From Cloeon dipterum (Eukaryota; Arthropoda; Insecta; Ephemeroptera; Baetidae), in contig NC_088786.1 of the NCBI RefSeq assembly GCF_949628265.1, positions 11,098,001 to 11,162,000 of the forward strand: a stretch of DNA of 64,000 nucleotides. The letters run 5' to 3'. The notes under the pieces were generated by a model. It was not told where the DNA came from and made no database searches. It was given only the letters and a program-made list of their open reading frames with translations. Made by a program: the position numbers and the translations under genes. Each line of letters starts with the position of its first letter. The first letter of the stretch is position 1. Below, in pieces: positions 1 through 11,800 of this stretch.

Positions 1-79
1 CTGGAGCTGATGGTGCGGGGAACGTCATGATAAAGTCAGCCTCGATCTTGTGATCTTCTTTGGGGGCGTTTGGTTTCAT
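1..79 (-). CDS. N-terminal fragment of an unrecognised minus-strand gene (partial)
   Basis: On the minus strand an ATG at 79-77 opens a frame that runs off the left edge of the window (26 codons, beginning MKPNAPKEDHKIEADF). Just upstream, a pyrimidine-rich tract ending in GCAG (about 88-100) looks like a 3' splice site. The start codon would therefore lie 8 nt into an exon, with a 5'UTR intron before it. An alternative is that the exon is internal and the reading frame continues from further upstream. I do not recognise the protein from these residues. The next gene on the same strand (H3.3) ends about 1 kb upstream, so a promoter for this gene would have to lie in 80-709. Confidence 0.4.
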   Translation of the reverse strand, partial: MKPNAPKEDHKIEADFIMTFPAPSAP

Positions 80-709
80 TGTGTTAACTGCAATAACAAA
101 AAAATTAAAACTATAGATAGCGCGGAGATTATGGACAAATTATTGTGATTGAAATCAGACACCTTGCAGAGCTCATATTAAAGTTATCGATTTTTTAAAT
201 CGTAACAACAACTAAAGAAAAAGGTAAAATTTGATACATTTTGGATAATTCCCACACAGTAGTAGTTAACAATAAATTGTATGTATGTACTCATATTATT
301 ACTATACCTTTTGAAAAGACAAAAATGTAACTCTAGATACTGCCTACATTACCATCATCTGCTTTTTGCTATCATTGACAATGAGAGCAGAGGAGCGACG
401 AGCAGCTGCTGCCGTAAACTCCAGCAAGCTCTATTGCGCAAACGCACGTTGAACACAACACACCCTCTAGCCCAAGCCAAGCACGCGTTTGCCGACGTGC
501 ATTACATGATCCTTATTATGCCTGCTGTTGAGGCAGGTCTGCGCAGGTTACTGCACTAAAAGAGGCAGTTACGTTGACGTCATAAAGGGCAACTCCATTT
601 TACGTTGTTTATGTCTTACAATTAGATCGTTTTCTGTAATACCAATGAGTCCAGGAAAAATTGTAAAATAAAAATCACTTGTTGGCTATTGTAATGTTAG
701 ATGCAAATA
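80..709. other. Intergenic stretch upstream of the left-edge gene
   Basis: AT-rich DNA with one open frame at 281-559 (+) that resembles no protein I know and has no splice context. It contains a perfect CRE palindrome (575-582), listed separately. The rest is probably promoter and 5'UTR/intron of the minus-strand gene that leaves the window at position 1. Confidence 0.4.
575..582. promoter_or_regulatory. CRE-like palindrome TGACGTCA
   Basis: A perfect 8-bp cAMP-response element (TGACGTCA), the classical binding site of CREB/ATF bZIP dimers. It lies about 500 bp upstream of the left-edge minus-strand start codon, where a promoter would be expected. Function is inferred from the motif and its position only. 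Confidence 0.3.
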
Positions 710-715
710 TTTATT
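710..715 (-). terminator. Poly(A) signal of histone H3.3
   Basis: AATAAA on the minus strand, about 430 nt past the H3.3 stop codon, with no better signal in between. A long polyadenylated 3'UTR is expected for the replacement histone H3.3, in contrast to the stem-loop ends of replication-dependent H3 genes. Confidence 0.5.
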
Positions 716-1148
716 TGACACCAAAGGAATACATACAAAAGGTTATACATGTTTTGCAGAGAAACTTCATCTATTCATTATTTTTGTCGGCAACTCCAAA
801 TTTTGATTTGGAAGGCATCCTGTCACTCGCAGCATAATATTGAATAATATTCATGTCCATCCGCAACACTTGGCTATGCTTGCAGTGCAGTCCAAAGTAC
901 AATATGCCTTCAGTAGAAACGAAATGTTTGCGCTCTTTTTACCATAAGAGATCATGAAGTTGTGGAAAAACATTTAATTCATGAACCTTTATCAACTACT
1001 ACATTAAAACACATTGCAAGTCTTCGTGTCAAGAGTCCCATTCCTTCTTTGTTATGAACAGGCTGATGATATACTCGTCATAAATGCCTTCTCCGCTCTT
1101 CCTCAGATGAAACGATAAAATTACGATGCAAAATGACACTCCATTAAT

Positions 1149-1763
<615 letters not shown>

Positions 1764-1769
1764 TTACAG

Positions 1770-2352
1770 CTGAAATTCGAAACACGTCTTTACTCTTCAA
1801 CGGTCCTAGTTCAAATGAGGAATTCCTTCGCGCGCATGACGGTTTTATAAGGCATGCTACTTCGATTGGGCAACGTGAGTGCGAATTGCTTCATAACCAA
1901 TATCAAAACATGAACAATTTGAGAAAAACGATACAACTAATCAAATTTGATGAAACAAGAGTTTGAACAGTAATGATAAAAAAGAAGTTACGAGAAAAAT
2001 CATTAGAGAAACGAAAGATGCAAGAAAATGCCGAAGGAATGCCAACACAAACGGAGGGTCCTCATGATAATGCTCACGTAAATTTGGCGCCAAAAACAAA
2101 CACACATAATAAAATTAGATGCTGGACCTAATGAGTGAGAGACTTAAAAACAGGAAAAACCTGAGGCCATGGATGGCAACGGGTTGCACGTAAAACACCA
2201 TGCAATCAAGAAAAGTGATTGTTTACATCCATCAGTGCAATGAACACAGCGAAATGAGGGCAGTCACGATTCATGTTTTTATCCAACAATTCTAGGGTCC
2301 GTTGCATTTTTTTTAACTTACATAGCAGGTTTGCAACTTAGATTGCACTTAC
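1770..2352 (-). other. Probable 5'UTR intron of H3.3
   Basis: On the minus strand a strong donor (CCG|GTAAGTG, intron begins at 2352) and an acceptor (TTTCAG, intron ends at 1770) frame 583 nt between a putative non-coding first exon and the exon with the start codon. Open frames inside it resemble nothing known. Intron-containing 5'UTRs are common in animal H3.3 genes. No transcript evidence is visible here, so this remains a splice-signal call. Confidence 0.5.
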
Positions 2353-2474
2353 CGGTCGGTTTGTCTGGGTCAGCTCAAGATTTAATTTGAAAATCAGGGT
2401 CTTTTTCAGCGATTCCGAAAATTTCCGAAATTCCTTGCTCGCTCAAGACAACTATTAGAAGCTGACTGACGCTC

Positions 2475-2591
2475 ATTGGCGCAAGACACAGAGAGCGCGC
2501 TGTGATTGGTCAGAATAAAACTCTCTGTGATTGGTAGACATCTTGGAACCATTTGGTCACTATTGGTCATATTAAAGTGTTTGCTCATTGG
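2475..2591 (-). promoter_or_regulatory. Cluster of five CCAAT boxes in the H3.3 upstream region
   Basis: ATTGG (CCAAT on the minus strand) occurs at 2475-2479, 2505-2509, 2530-2534, 2562-2566 and 2587-2591. All five are in the same orientation at 25-32 bp spacing, and most are extended as TGATTGG or ATTGGTC. This is the arrangement expected of NF-Y-driven promoters. It lies just upstream of the putative H3.3 first exon and between the divergent H3.3 and unkempt genes, so it could serve both. Confidence 0.75.
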
Positions 2592-3149
2592 TCAAAACAT
2601 GGTTTGCTGTTTAGTCAGCAGGAAAAGCTTTTTTGGAAATTGGGGGAGGGGGGTTTTGAAAATAAAAATAAAATCAAATCAACTCGCCGAACACTTGTTT
2701 TGTATTTTTTTCAATAAATATAATTGTCTAAATATGTTACAGTAAATATTATGCTACAAGCAATATTGCTAGTTCTGCTCACAGCAAATAGTCGAAAGTT
2801 ATTTTGAAAAATGTATTTCGAAATAGTTCAATATCATTGCATAGAACATTGAGTAATTATTGTCATACATTGCACTACGTGACACAAGTAGGAGAGGTGA
2901 ATCCTGCGAGTTTGTGAGTATCCATTCTGCAGGAAGCCACATGAAATAATCGATTAATTTATATTGCTCTGAACCGGTTTAATTTTATACCGAACCAGCC
3001 ACGTAAGCTATAAGCTTTCATTCATTTTGTAGACCTAACATCAAACATGTGGTTGAGGACAACAAAAACCGGTTATTGAGTGTTAGCACGCTGCGCATGT
3101 GAATGCGCAACACAGCCTTAACAATTTGTTGTTGTGTGATAGTTCCACA
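2592..3149. other. H3.3/unkempt intergenic region and unkempt 5'UTR
   Basis: AT-rich spacer between the CCAAT cluster and the unkempt start codon. The end presumably contains the unkempt transcription start and 5'UTR. I see no further gene or clear core-promoter motif. Confidence 0.4.
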
Positions 3150-6100
3150 ATGCCGTCGGAGCAGAAAGCCATGGTTGGAATTCAAACTGAAAAGCCTAAC
3201 CACTACACGTGAGTTAATCCTTCGGTTTATCCAACGATTAAGGATATTAACTATGTAATTCAGGTATCTGAAGGAATTCCGAGTGCAGCAATGTACTCTT
3301 TTCCTGCAACACAAGTGCACAAACCATAGACCATACACATGTTTTAAGTGGCATTTTAATAACCAACGTCGTCGGAGGCCAGTAAAAAGAAGAGACGGCA
3401 ACTTCAATTACAGCCCTGATATCTACTGCTCAAAGTACGACGAAACCTCAGGAACGTGTCCTGATGGAGACGAGTAAGTTCACTTTAACGTGTTTGTTTT
3501 CTTAAGCGTGTTTTGCTCGCCATGTGCTTTGCGATATGCAATGCTCTTGAGATGTAGTAGATTATACCCTTTTTCTACCAATTAACTTTGCTCAAGTCGT
3601 CTTTCCATCGCCTTAACTAATTTGTGCATTATTAAAATTATTCGACTTTGTCACTAAGTCACGCTAGACGTAATTTAACAAAGAAAAGTTACTTACTGCG
3701 TCTCCCTTAGTAACAAAGCATTTTTGTTTTTCATCCCTGGACCTGGTATTGCAAAGTGAAATTTGATTAAAAACTCAATGCAGTTTTTTAAGTAAGCAAT
3801 TGTTTTTGCCCTCTAGATGTCCATTACTACATAGAACTGCTGGAGACACTGAACGCCGTTACCACCTCAGATACTACAAAACATGCATGTGTGTCCACGA
3901 TACTGATGCACGTGGTTTTTGTGTCAAGAATGGACCGCATTGTGCATTTGCTCATGGTAGCCATGACATGCGGCCTCCTGTTTATGACAGCAGAGAATTA
4001 CAGGTGAAATTACTTAGCTCTAACATGATGCTCGTTTTGTTTGCAATTCAAGGTATTCGTATTTAATCATTACACTACCTTTTTAAGATTTTGGAAGCTG
4101 CTGCTGCCGAAGAGGCTGATAGTTCAGGGAAAGTCTATCCAAACTTGTTAGACAAAGAAAAGAACCAAGTAAATGAAGATCCCAAATGGCAAGGTAAGCT
4201 AGAGTTAATATATTTTTTAACTAAAAGTTCCTTAAAATGGTCTGTCAAGGAAATCCATGCTATCATAATAGCTATTTGTGTGTTTAGTGTGAATGAACCT
4301 TGAGATCATTTATGAAAGAGCTAGCTGAAGCAAACCTAAAAATATAATAGATATCAAGTTGATATCAAGTTACCTTTAATCATCTTAGGTTTTGAAAATC
4401 ACTAATTGGGAGAAGATGTCAAAGGATTTTATTAATGAGTTCTTCATATTCTGGTCTCTAATCTAATTACTTGATTCTGGTAAATGTTGAGGAACCGGCC
4501 ACTATTGAAATTTCTTTTGTGTTTGAAGCCACCAACAGATAGCGCATCTGTCCATTTACTAATTTGATGCTATTCTGTTCTGATTAAAAAATCAAACCTG
4601 CTGCTGTGCAGTCTTGACGCGACAGCTTTTTTCAGCATTTCTAGTTAGTTAAGGTTGATTGAAGATGGGTATTTTTTCCCTAAAAAATGTAAGCCCTTAA
4701 ATAATAAATAAAAGAGCTTAACTTAATAACAGCTTTTAAAAGAGCACAAATTAGTTAGTGAAAATTCATATAATTATGACTGTGGAGTAAACCAAAAACT
4801 CTGACTGGCTTAGTCATTCACAGAAGAAAATAACACGCCAGGTAATAAGGCTACTTTTGTTTCAACTACGGATGGCTAAGCAGATTTAAGAGTTTCCAGC
4901 ACATCAAAATGAAATCTTGTCTTGAATACACATAGCTACAGGATTAAATCAGAAATCGCAGTGAAGGTGTAGTATAATTAGACGGTGGTGCTGTCTGTTG
5001 GTGACTACGAAAAAAAGGAATATCTCCAAAGTAGTCAGCAGAAGTAATCTTGCTATAGAAAGTAACTCTGTCTAAGTTAAATAAAATGACACCGATAAAT
5101 CCTAACGATGTCCTTTGAATGATTGTTGTGGCCTTTCAAATTGCCCTGGATTGAGAAACTAACCTTTGTTCGCATCTGGAAAATTTTAATTTAATGTTGT
5201 GATTTGATGTTTCCAGACACAAATTATGTACTGGCAAACTATAAGACAGAGGCGTGCAAGCGTCCGCCACGTCTATGCCGCCAGGGATACGCTTGTCCGC
5301 AATACCACAACCTTCGTGACCGTCGCAGGAATCCGCAACAGTATAAGTATCGGTCAACGCCATGTCCGAGCGTGAAGCAAGGTGACGACTGGGGCGACAC
5401 GAGTCTCTGCGATGCTGGCGACGACTGCCACTACTGTCACACGCGCACCGAGCAGCAATTCCATCCTGAAATCTACAAATCCACTTACTGCAATGATGTC
5501 CAGCAAAACAGCCACTGCCCAAGGGGAGCGTTCTGTGCCTTTGCGCACAACGAAGGCGAGATGACCAACGCGCGCAACGTCATTGACGTCCTGAGTTTGA
5601 AACCTAAACTGGCAGACATCATGTCCACGGTCCTTCCTGCGAGCAATGGGTCTGAAATCAGTGAAGAGGAGGGAAGTCTGTCGCCGGAGGAAGTAGCAAT
5701 GGTAAAATTCGGTCAGAATCCAAAGTCAAATCACTCACACCAAATTTGTTTGCTGCAGCAAAACTTTGAGAAGATAAAGCCAAACGCAACAGGAAATGAT
5801 AAGCAGTCGCTCTTTACTCCGTTCATTAGCTCTGGAATGAACTTTCACTCTGCTAGTTCTCGCGCTCCCGGCTTTGAAAAATCTGACCCATTACTAGGAC
5901 AATTTGAAAGTTTGTCGCTGAAATCATTTGGCATTGGCAAACCCGGAGACAGGGACTTGGACTCACCAAATTCAATAGCACAAGGATTAACATCAAATTG
6001 TAAGTTTCTTGTGTCAATTCTTTTAAATTTCAATGTTTTTAATTTCCCTGTAACAACATTACAATAATATATGTGATTTAAACTTGTAGCTGTACTAAGA

Positions 6101-7008
6101 AACTTATAATTTTTGTGTTTTAGTGCTTGGAAGCTCTGCGCCAGTAAATATTCCATCTCGCCCAAGAATGGAAGTAGGACCATCTCCATCTTCCCCAAGC
6201 TACCGTCTGCTTTCTGGAGCTGGCCCTTACCATGAATCATTAGAAGAGGTGACTAATTCTTCAAAGATGATAAGTTCATTTGAATTAATCGTTACCTTTT
6301 TCAGAACTCTCTGTTTTCTGATCCACTTGGCAAAAGTAGAATAGGTAGTTACCCTTCGGCATCTGGAAACAACCTCTACAGCTTTTCACCTCCTGCAAAT
6401 GCCGCAATTACTAGGCCAACTCTTTCTCAAAATTCCATCGGGGGGCCATTGCATTCGAAATTACCCATAGCGGAGCCAGCAGATGTAAGAGTAATTATTG
6501 TCGCCTTAAATCAGTGCAATGCTAATTTAACTCTTGCCACTAGATGAAAAAGGTGCAAGAGATGGTCAGTCCTAATCGTGCAGCAATAGTTACTTGGGAA
6601 GAGAGAATTGCTCAAGCTAGATTAGCCTGTGAAGCCTGGAAACAAGAGGCTGAAGAGAGTAAAATCAAGGCAAAGTTGGCAATCCAGCGAAGAGATGAAG
6701 TAAGTTATTGATTGGGTTTTTGGAAATTCCTCTAACGTGCAATTCTTTCAGGCAATTATTCAAATTAATACTTTGAATCAGGAACTGGACAAGATGAAAC
6801 AAGATCCCTACTTAGTTGCACTAAATAGGCAGTCTGATTTAAAGAACTTCCCAATGCATGTGTTACAATCACTGCATGCGAGATTGAAAAGAGATTTGGA
6901 TGAAATTAGCCGCGTGAGTATTAATTCTAAACCATATTTTTGTTGATTGTAATTCCGTCATTTTCGCTTTAGGTCATTGAAGAGAAATGCACCGACATGA
7001 AGACGTGA
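3150..7008 (+). CDS. unk: Unkempt, CCCH zinc-finger RNA-binding protein (RING-less form)
   Basis: Ten exons: 3150-3208, 3264-3473, 3817-4003, 4088-4193, 5217-5999, 6124-6248, 6305-6484, 6544-6699, 6752-6913, 6973-7008. All introns are GT-AG and the chain encodes 667 residues in frame. The start MPSEQKAM and the YLKEFRV block match Unkempt N-termini. Six CCCH fingers follow at roughly residues 30-50, 73-95, 106-134, 201-222, 240-270 and 280-305 (for example YKTEACKRPPRLCRQGYACPQYH-type spacing). Next come a Ser/Pro-rich low-complexity region (about 310-550) and a coiled coil (about 551-656). Unkempt is a cytoplasmic, sequence-specific mRNA-binding translational regulator in neuronal and eye development, linked to TORC1 signalling in flies. 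Oddity: fly and human Unkempt end in a RING finger, but this frame stops 11 codons after the coiled coil (VIEEKCTDMKT) and no RING is encoded in the short 3'UTR. Confidence 0.95.
4194..5216 (+). other. Largest unkempt intron
   Basis: A 1,023-nt AT-rich intron between exons 4 and 5, far longer than the other introns of the gene. I see no embedded gene, repeat or RNA in it. Confidence 0.6.
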
Positions 7009-7213
7009 TGCGCTTAACTGTTTTCAATTCAAGGATGATAAAAGGAAAACTTCCCATTCAATATCCTACTTAGGAACTAACCAACATAAATTTATACTTT
7101 TATCAAAAAATGATAGAGAAATTGTTTTAATTTGCTATGGAAGTTTTTAAATTTATTTTAAATACCCCCATTTGTAAACAGCGGACATTGTTACACTATT
7201 GGATGATTGTCCC

Positions 7214-7219
7214 AATAAA
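7214..7219 (+). terminator. Poly(A) signal of unkempt
   Basis: AATAAA (followed directly by a second overlapping AATAAA) about 206 nt after the unkempt stop. It sets a short 3'UTR. Beyond it, up to the opposing ATPsynO signal, is roughly 280 bp of spacer without features. Confidence 0.6.
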
Positions 7220-7497
7220 TAAAATTTTCTCTCACACACATTTTTTCTGAGCAACCCGAGCGCGTTCAAGTAGTACTGACGTCATTATGAATGTATCAAT
7301 ATTTTTGTTATTTTGCTTTGAATAGATGTTACTAGGCTAACACAAGAAACCCGAAACTAGTATTATTTTTTAAAATTATTCCCATTAACGATTATTTTTG
7401 AAGACAAGGTATAGAGACTATTTAATGGGAACGAATGATAATTATGGGATAATTCTTTTAAGTTAAAGGCAAATTTAACAGCTAAACAACTAATGCG

Positions 7498-7503
7498 TTT
7501 ATT
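7498..7503 (-). terminator. Poly(A) signal of ATPsynO
   Basis: AATAAA on the minus strand, about 35 nt past the OSCP stop codon, giving a very short 3'UTR that converges on unkempt. Confidence 0.55.
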
Positions 7504-7538
7504 CATTTTACATGACACTTTCAAACTCGATACTCTTT

Positions 7539-8588
7539 TTAAACGGCAGCTGAAATAACTTCTGTCATCTTCTTCACCTTGCTGGCAATGCTCATATCTA
7601 CATATTTATCTCCAATGCTGACAATCATGCCCCCGAGGAGTTCTGGATTCACCTTTGTGGTCAACAGGAGAGTCTGGTTGCTCTTGAGGAAGCCCTTCAG
7701 CGCACTCTCCAGCTCTTTCTTGGTGGCTTCATCCAGAGTCTAGGGGAAAATTCGATAGGAAATTGAACTGACACAAATTCAATGTCTCACCTTAGCTGTT
7801 GTGACTTCACAGACAACTTCACCGCGGTGAGCGGCCATCAAATTCTTGAAAGTTGAAATGACAGTGTCAAGATTTTTCAGGCGACCATTTTCTGCCAACA
7901 AAGCTGGAAAATACATCTTTTAATATTTACATGAAACGTGTCTTCCTAATGCTTACTCAAAAGGTTGGTTGACAGGTTGGATAGCTTCAGAACTCCAGCG
8001 ATCTTAGTCAGAATATCCTTCTTGACTAGTCGCTTCATTGATGGATCTTTGATGAATTCCTGCAGCCTAGCATCGGCCTTCATTTGATTCTAAGGTGCAT
8101 ACATTTTTCAATCACCAGGATTAGAGGGCAAAAATTGAAACGCACCTTGAGTCCAACGAGCTCCTTCTCGACAACCTCCAGCTTTTTCTCCTTGCTGGCG
8201 GCGGAGTATAGGGCACTGGCATAGCGACCCTCCAGACCAAAGACCTGGATGGGAGTCTTCACCAGCTGCTTGGCGGCGGCTGATGAGCTGAAGGCTCGCA
8301 CCTGTTAAAAATTCGATTGTTATTATTAGGGTAAAAACATAAATTTAAGTAAAAATATGGGTTCCAACATTAATAAGGCGAACCGGCGACAAGATTTTAA
8401 GCTAATTTATTACTATAATTTTGCTAATGATAGAACGAACACAGACAGACAATTAATAAAATTCTTCAAATTTTAAAACACAAAGTTTTATAGGCTTATG
8501 AAGGAGATGCAATAATGAACCAAATCATAAAGATATCAACGAAAATAAAATATTTTCTTACAGAAAGAATTGCCCTGCTGGTCGCCAT
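7539..8588 (-). CDS. ATPsynO: ATP synthase subunit O, mitochondrial (OSCP)
   Basis: Five exons at 8588-8562, 8301-8146, 8089-7957, 7903-7791 and 7739-7539 give 209 residues, the usual OSCP length. The N-terminus ([20 protein letters not shown]) is a basic, Ser/Ala-rich mitochondrial presequence. The mature part has the OSCP signatures [15 protein letters not shown] near the start and the C-terminal block with [20 protein letters not shown], which is the conserved delta/OSCP family motif. OSCP sits on top of the F1 alpha3beta3 hexamer and links it to the peripheral stalk of F1Fo ATP synthase. The gene is head-to-head with XPG (start codons 253 bp apart) and tail-to-tail with unkempt. Confidence 0.96.
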
Positions 8589-8841
8589 TCTTGCAGAAGA
8601 CTCTTAGTTTCTGACTTCGACGAGTGGAGGCGCGAGTTTTCAAGTTGACAAAAATGATGGCCTGGAATGGAGTGGGTGGGAAAATACAAAAATCACATGG
8701 AGATGTAAACACTGTCTGAATTGACTGAAGTGAAGACAGAGTGGTAGCAAATTAGTGACAAATTTTTCGCACGATATCTTCTGTGTTGATAAAATATATT
8801 TGTTTCTTTGATCATTCAATTCATTTAATACATAATTCATT
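8589..8841. promoter_or_regulatory. Bidirectional promoter region, ATPsynO / XPG
   Basis: Only 253 bp separate the divergent start codons of ATPsynO (minus) and XPG (plus). Both promoters and both 5'UTRs must lie here. I see no TATA box in the expected positions. The shared-promoter claim rests on spacing alone. Confidence 0.6.
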
Positions 8842-11800
8842 ATGGGTGTTCACGGCTTGTGGAAGCTGCTTGAGCCGTCTGGACAACCTGTGGCCCTCGA
8901 GTCGATGGACAACAAAGTGTTGGCCATTGGTTTGTAAAATTTAAAACTTTCTTGTTGATCTCTATGCTAAGCTCTTTTTACAGACGTGTCAATGTGGTTG
9001 CATCAAGCACTAAAAGGCTATCATGATGCCAGTGGAAATGCTCTACCAAATGCTCACCTTCTTGGTTTGTTTCATCGCATTTGCAAATTGATGTTCTTTA
9101 ACATCAAGCCGGTTTTTGTCTTTGACGGTGGAGTTCCTACTCTCAAACAGCAAACGCTGGTCAGATACATGCATGTGATAATTATGAATCAAAATACTTA
9201 TAAACTTTTTCTCAGGCAAACCGCAGGCAAATGAAAATGAGGGCTGGCAAACGAGCAGAACAAGAGAGACTAAGATTGTTAAAAAATTTAATGGAACAGG
9301 ATCTGGTGCAGCGAGCAAAGGGCAACACTTCAGGAACCAATTTAAAGTAACTTACTTTCCGTTGTCATGTCATGTGATATTTATATATAATTTTCCTAGG
9401 TTGCCAGCTGCATTGAAGAAAAATGCTTATTCAGAATTTCTTCTGCCAGAGGAGGAACCCGATATCATAAGGAGGTTGCGGGAGGAAGAGGAGGAGCAAA
9501 GTGGTATTTTTTCTTGGAACTGGTTTTGCTGATCTCTTCACTCTGTGTTATTTTCAGATGAAAGTGATGATGACATTGAAGAAATCATCACGTGGGAAAA
9601 TTTCAATCCCAACAGCAAAGAGTTCAAAGCACTGCCTGCGCATTCAAGACTTGAAGTCTTGAGCCATTTGAAAGACACTCGAAAGCAGAACTCTTGGGGC
9701 AGGATTCATGAGATGCCACAGGTAACGTGAATGAAGATATATCTTTGAATTTGCTTTTAATTGTGCTCTTAGGAATCAGACGATTTTTCAGGTTTTCAAA
9801 TGAGGAGACTTCTGCTTCGAAGATCAGCTCAGGTTGAGCTTGACCTGGTGGAGAAGGAACTTAGCAAGCGGCACACCCTCTCCATGGAGGAAATCAAAGA
9901 GATCATGGCTGAAAAGGGCAGCTTGGCTACCAAATTAGCAGACATGGATGTGGATTACGGCCAGAGGATTGCTTCAGATGATGTTACTAGGTTAAATTAA
10001 TTTATTTGTTTTGGTTGATATAGTTCTAAAGCTAAGTCTTTCAGATTCATTCTTATAAAAAATCCAAATGCAAAAAACGTTGCTAAGCTGGCAGTTGATG
10101 GTGAAGAACAAGAGGACATTGGAACAGAAGTGACTGTCAAGGAAGAGGTTGATGTTGAGCCAATCAGTGTCACATTCAAAGAAGACATTGTAATTAGTGA
10201 CGAAGAGGAAGAGCTGGCTCGAGTAGGAGCGATGGATTTGGGACGTATTAAGAAAGAGGTGAGATCCTTTTAATGGCACTCTGGGTTTATATAATGAGTC
10301 ACATAATCTATTAGGTGGAGGACAGTGATTTGACTCAAGAGGAAATTCTTGTGATGATTCAGAATGAAAAGAGGGAAGTTTCTGACATGAAGAATAAAAA
10401 CTTTGACGTTAACCAGCCCTCTACATCAAAAGCTTGTGCAAAATATCTTGAACCACTTGTTGAAGAGACGCCAAAAGACCCATCGTTACAAAAAGTTGTC
10501 CAGCTGAAAGACGCTACCAAACATCTTGATCCAGAGGAAGCTGTGCCAACACGCAGTTCCGCACAAATATCTTCTAAACTTGTTATTAAGGAGAAACCTG
10601 TGGAAAAGGACAACATGAAATTATTAAATGAAGATGTATTTTACAGCAAGAAACAAGAATCCAAGACTGCTGGAATCAACAACAAAGAAGAAATAGTTTT
10701 TGTCAAAAATGTGGTTGTAGCAGCAAAAGAGGTGGACATAGTGGAAGAAAAAGGTAGCTACAAGTCCGCCGAAGAAAAAGAGATGGTTGCAAAATGTCTA
10801 ACTCCCAACACAGCAGAGAAGACTATAGCAATCAATATAAACCCTGAAAATGTATCCAAGGAAGATGATTTGTTTGCTGACATTTTCTCATCACAAAGTG
10901 TACCAGAAATAGACACTTGTACCCCATCACCATCTTCAGCAATTGGAGTGATGAGCAGCACTGGCGAGTCGAGTGAAGATGAAATCCAAGACGCGGTACA
11001 AGAAGAAACTGCAGAAAAGTTACCAGAAACTGAATTAAATAATGGAGAACCAGAAAGCCCTTCAAATAGCAGCAAAAGCAACTCACTGCCTGATGTGTCA
11101 GAAGGATCGCAACTAACGAATTTTCGGAACATGAATTTCACAGATGAAGAACTTAAAATTTTAGAGGTAATGTGGTTTTGCGGCCGAGTTTGAATAAACC
11201 AATGCCATATCTGCTCATTTCAGGAGAAACTTGCTAAGGAAAGTAGAGACATTGTCAGCGAGATTGGTCGACAGGAGAGGATTGCGACGAACATCAACGA
11301 CCAAATGTGCCAAGAAGCGCAGGAGTTGCTGGCGCTCTTTGGCATGCCTTACGTAGTGGCGCCAATGGAGGCTGAAGCGCAGTGTGCTATAATGGACTTG
11401 CTGTCTTTGACTCATGGTGCATACTGAACAGTTTGTAAATTTTCTAAAGTACTTTAAATATTTCAATTTATTTAGGAACCGTGACAGATGACAGTGACAT
11501 TTGGCTTTTTGGAGGGAGGACTGTTTACAGGAACTTCTTCAACCAGACCAAGAATGTGGAAAGATACACTTATGATACTATTTGCAAAAGCTTTAGTAAG
11601 ATGTAATCATAAATATTGAAAATTATTATAAACGTTTTCCAATTAGAGCTCACAAGGGATCGGTTGATTCTATTAGCCATGCTGGTTGGCAGTGATTACA
11701 CAATTGGTTTGACTGGCGTCGGTCCTGTTACTGCTCTTGAGATAATTGCGGAGTTCTCTGCGAACAGAAATCAAGAAATCGCAGACCCTGAAGATCTACT

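Noticed and set aside
281-559. 92-codon open frame on the plus strand
   Set aside because: No family resemblance, no splice or promoter context, and it overlaps the likely promoter of the left-edge gene.
7277-7284. Second TGACGTCA palindrome
   Set aside because: It lies between two converging 3' ends where no promoter is expected. One chance occurrence is plausible.
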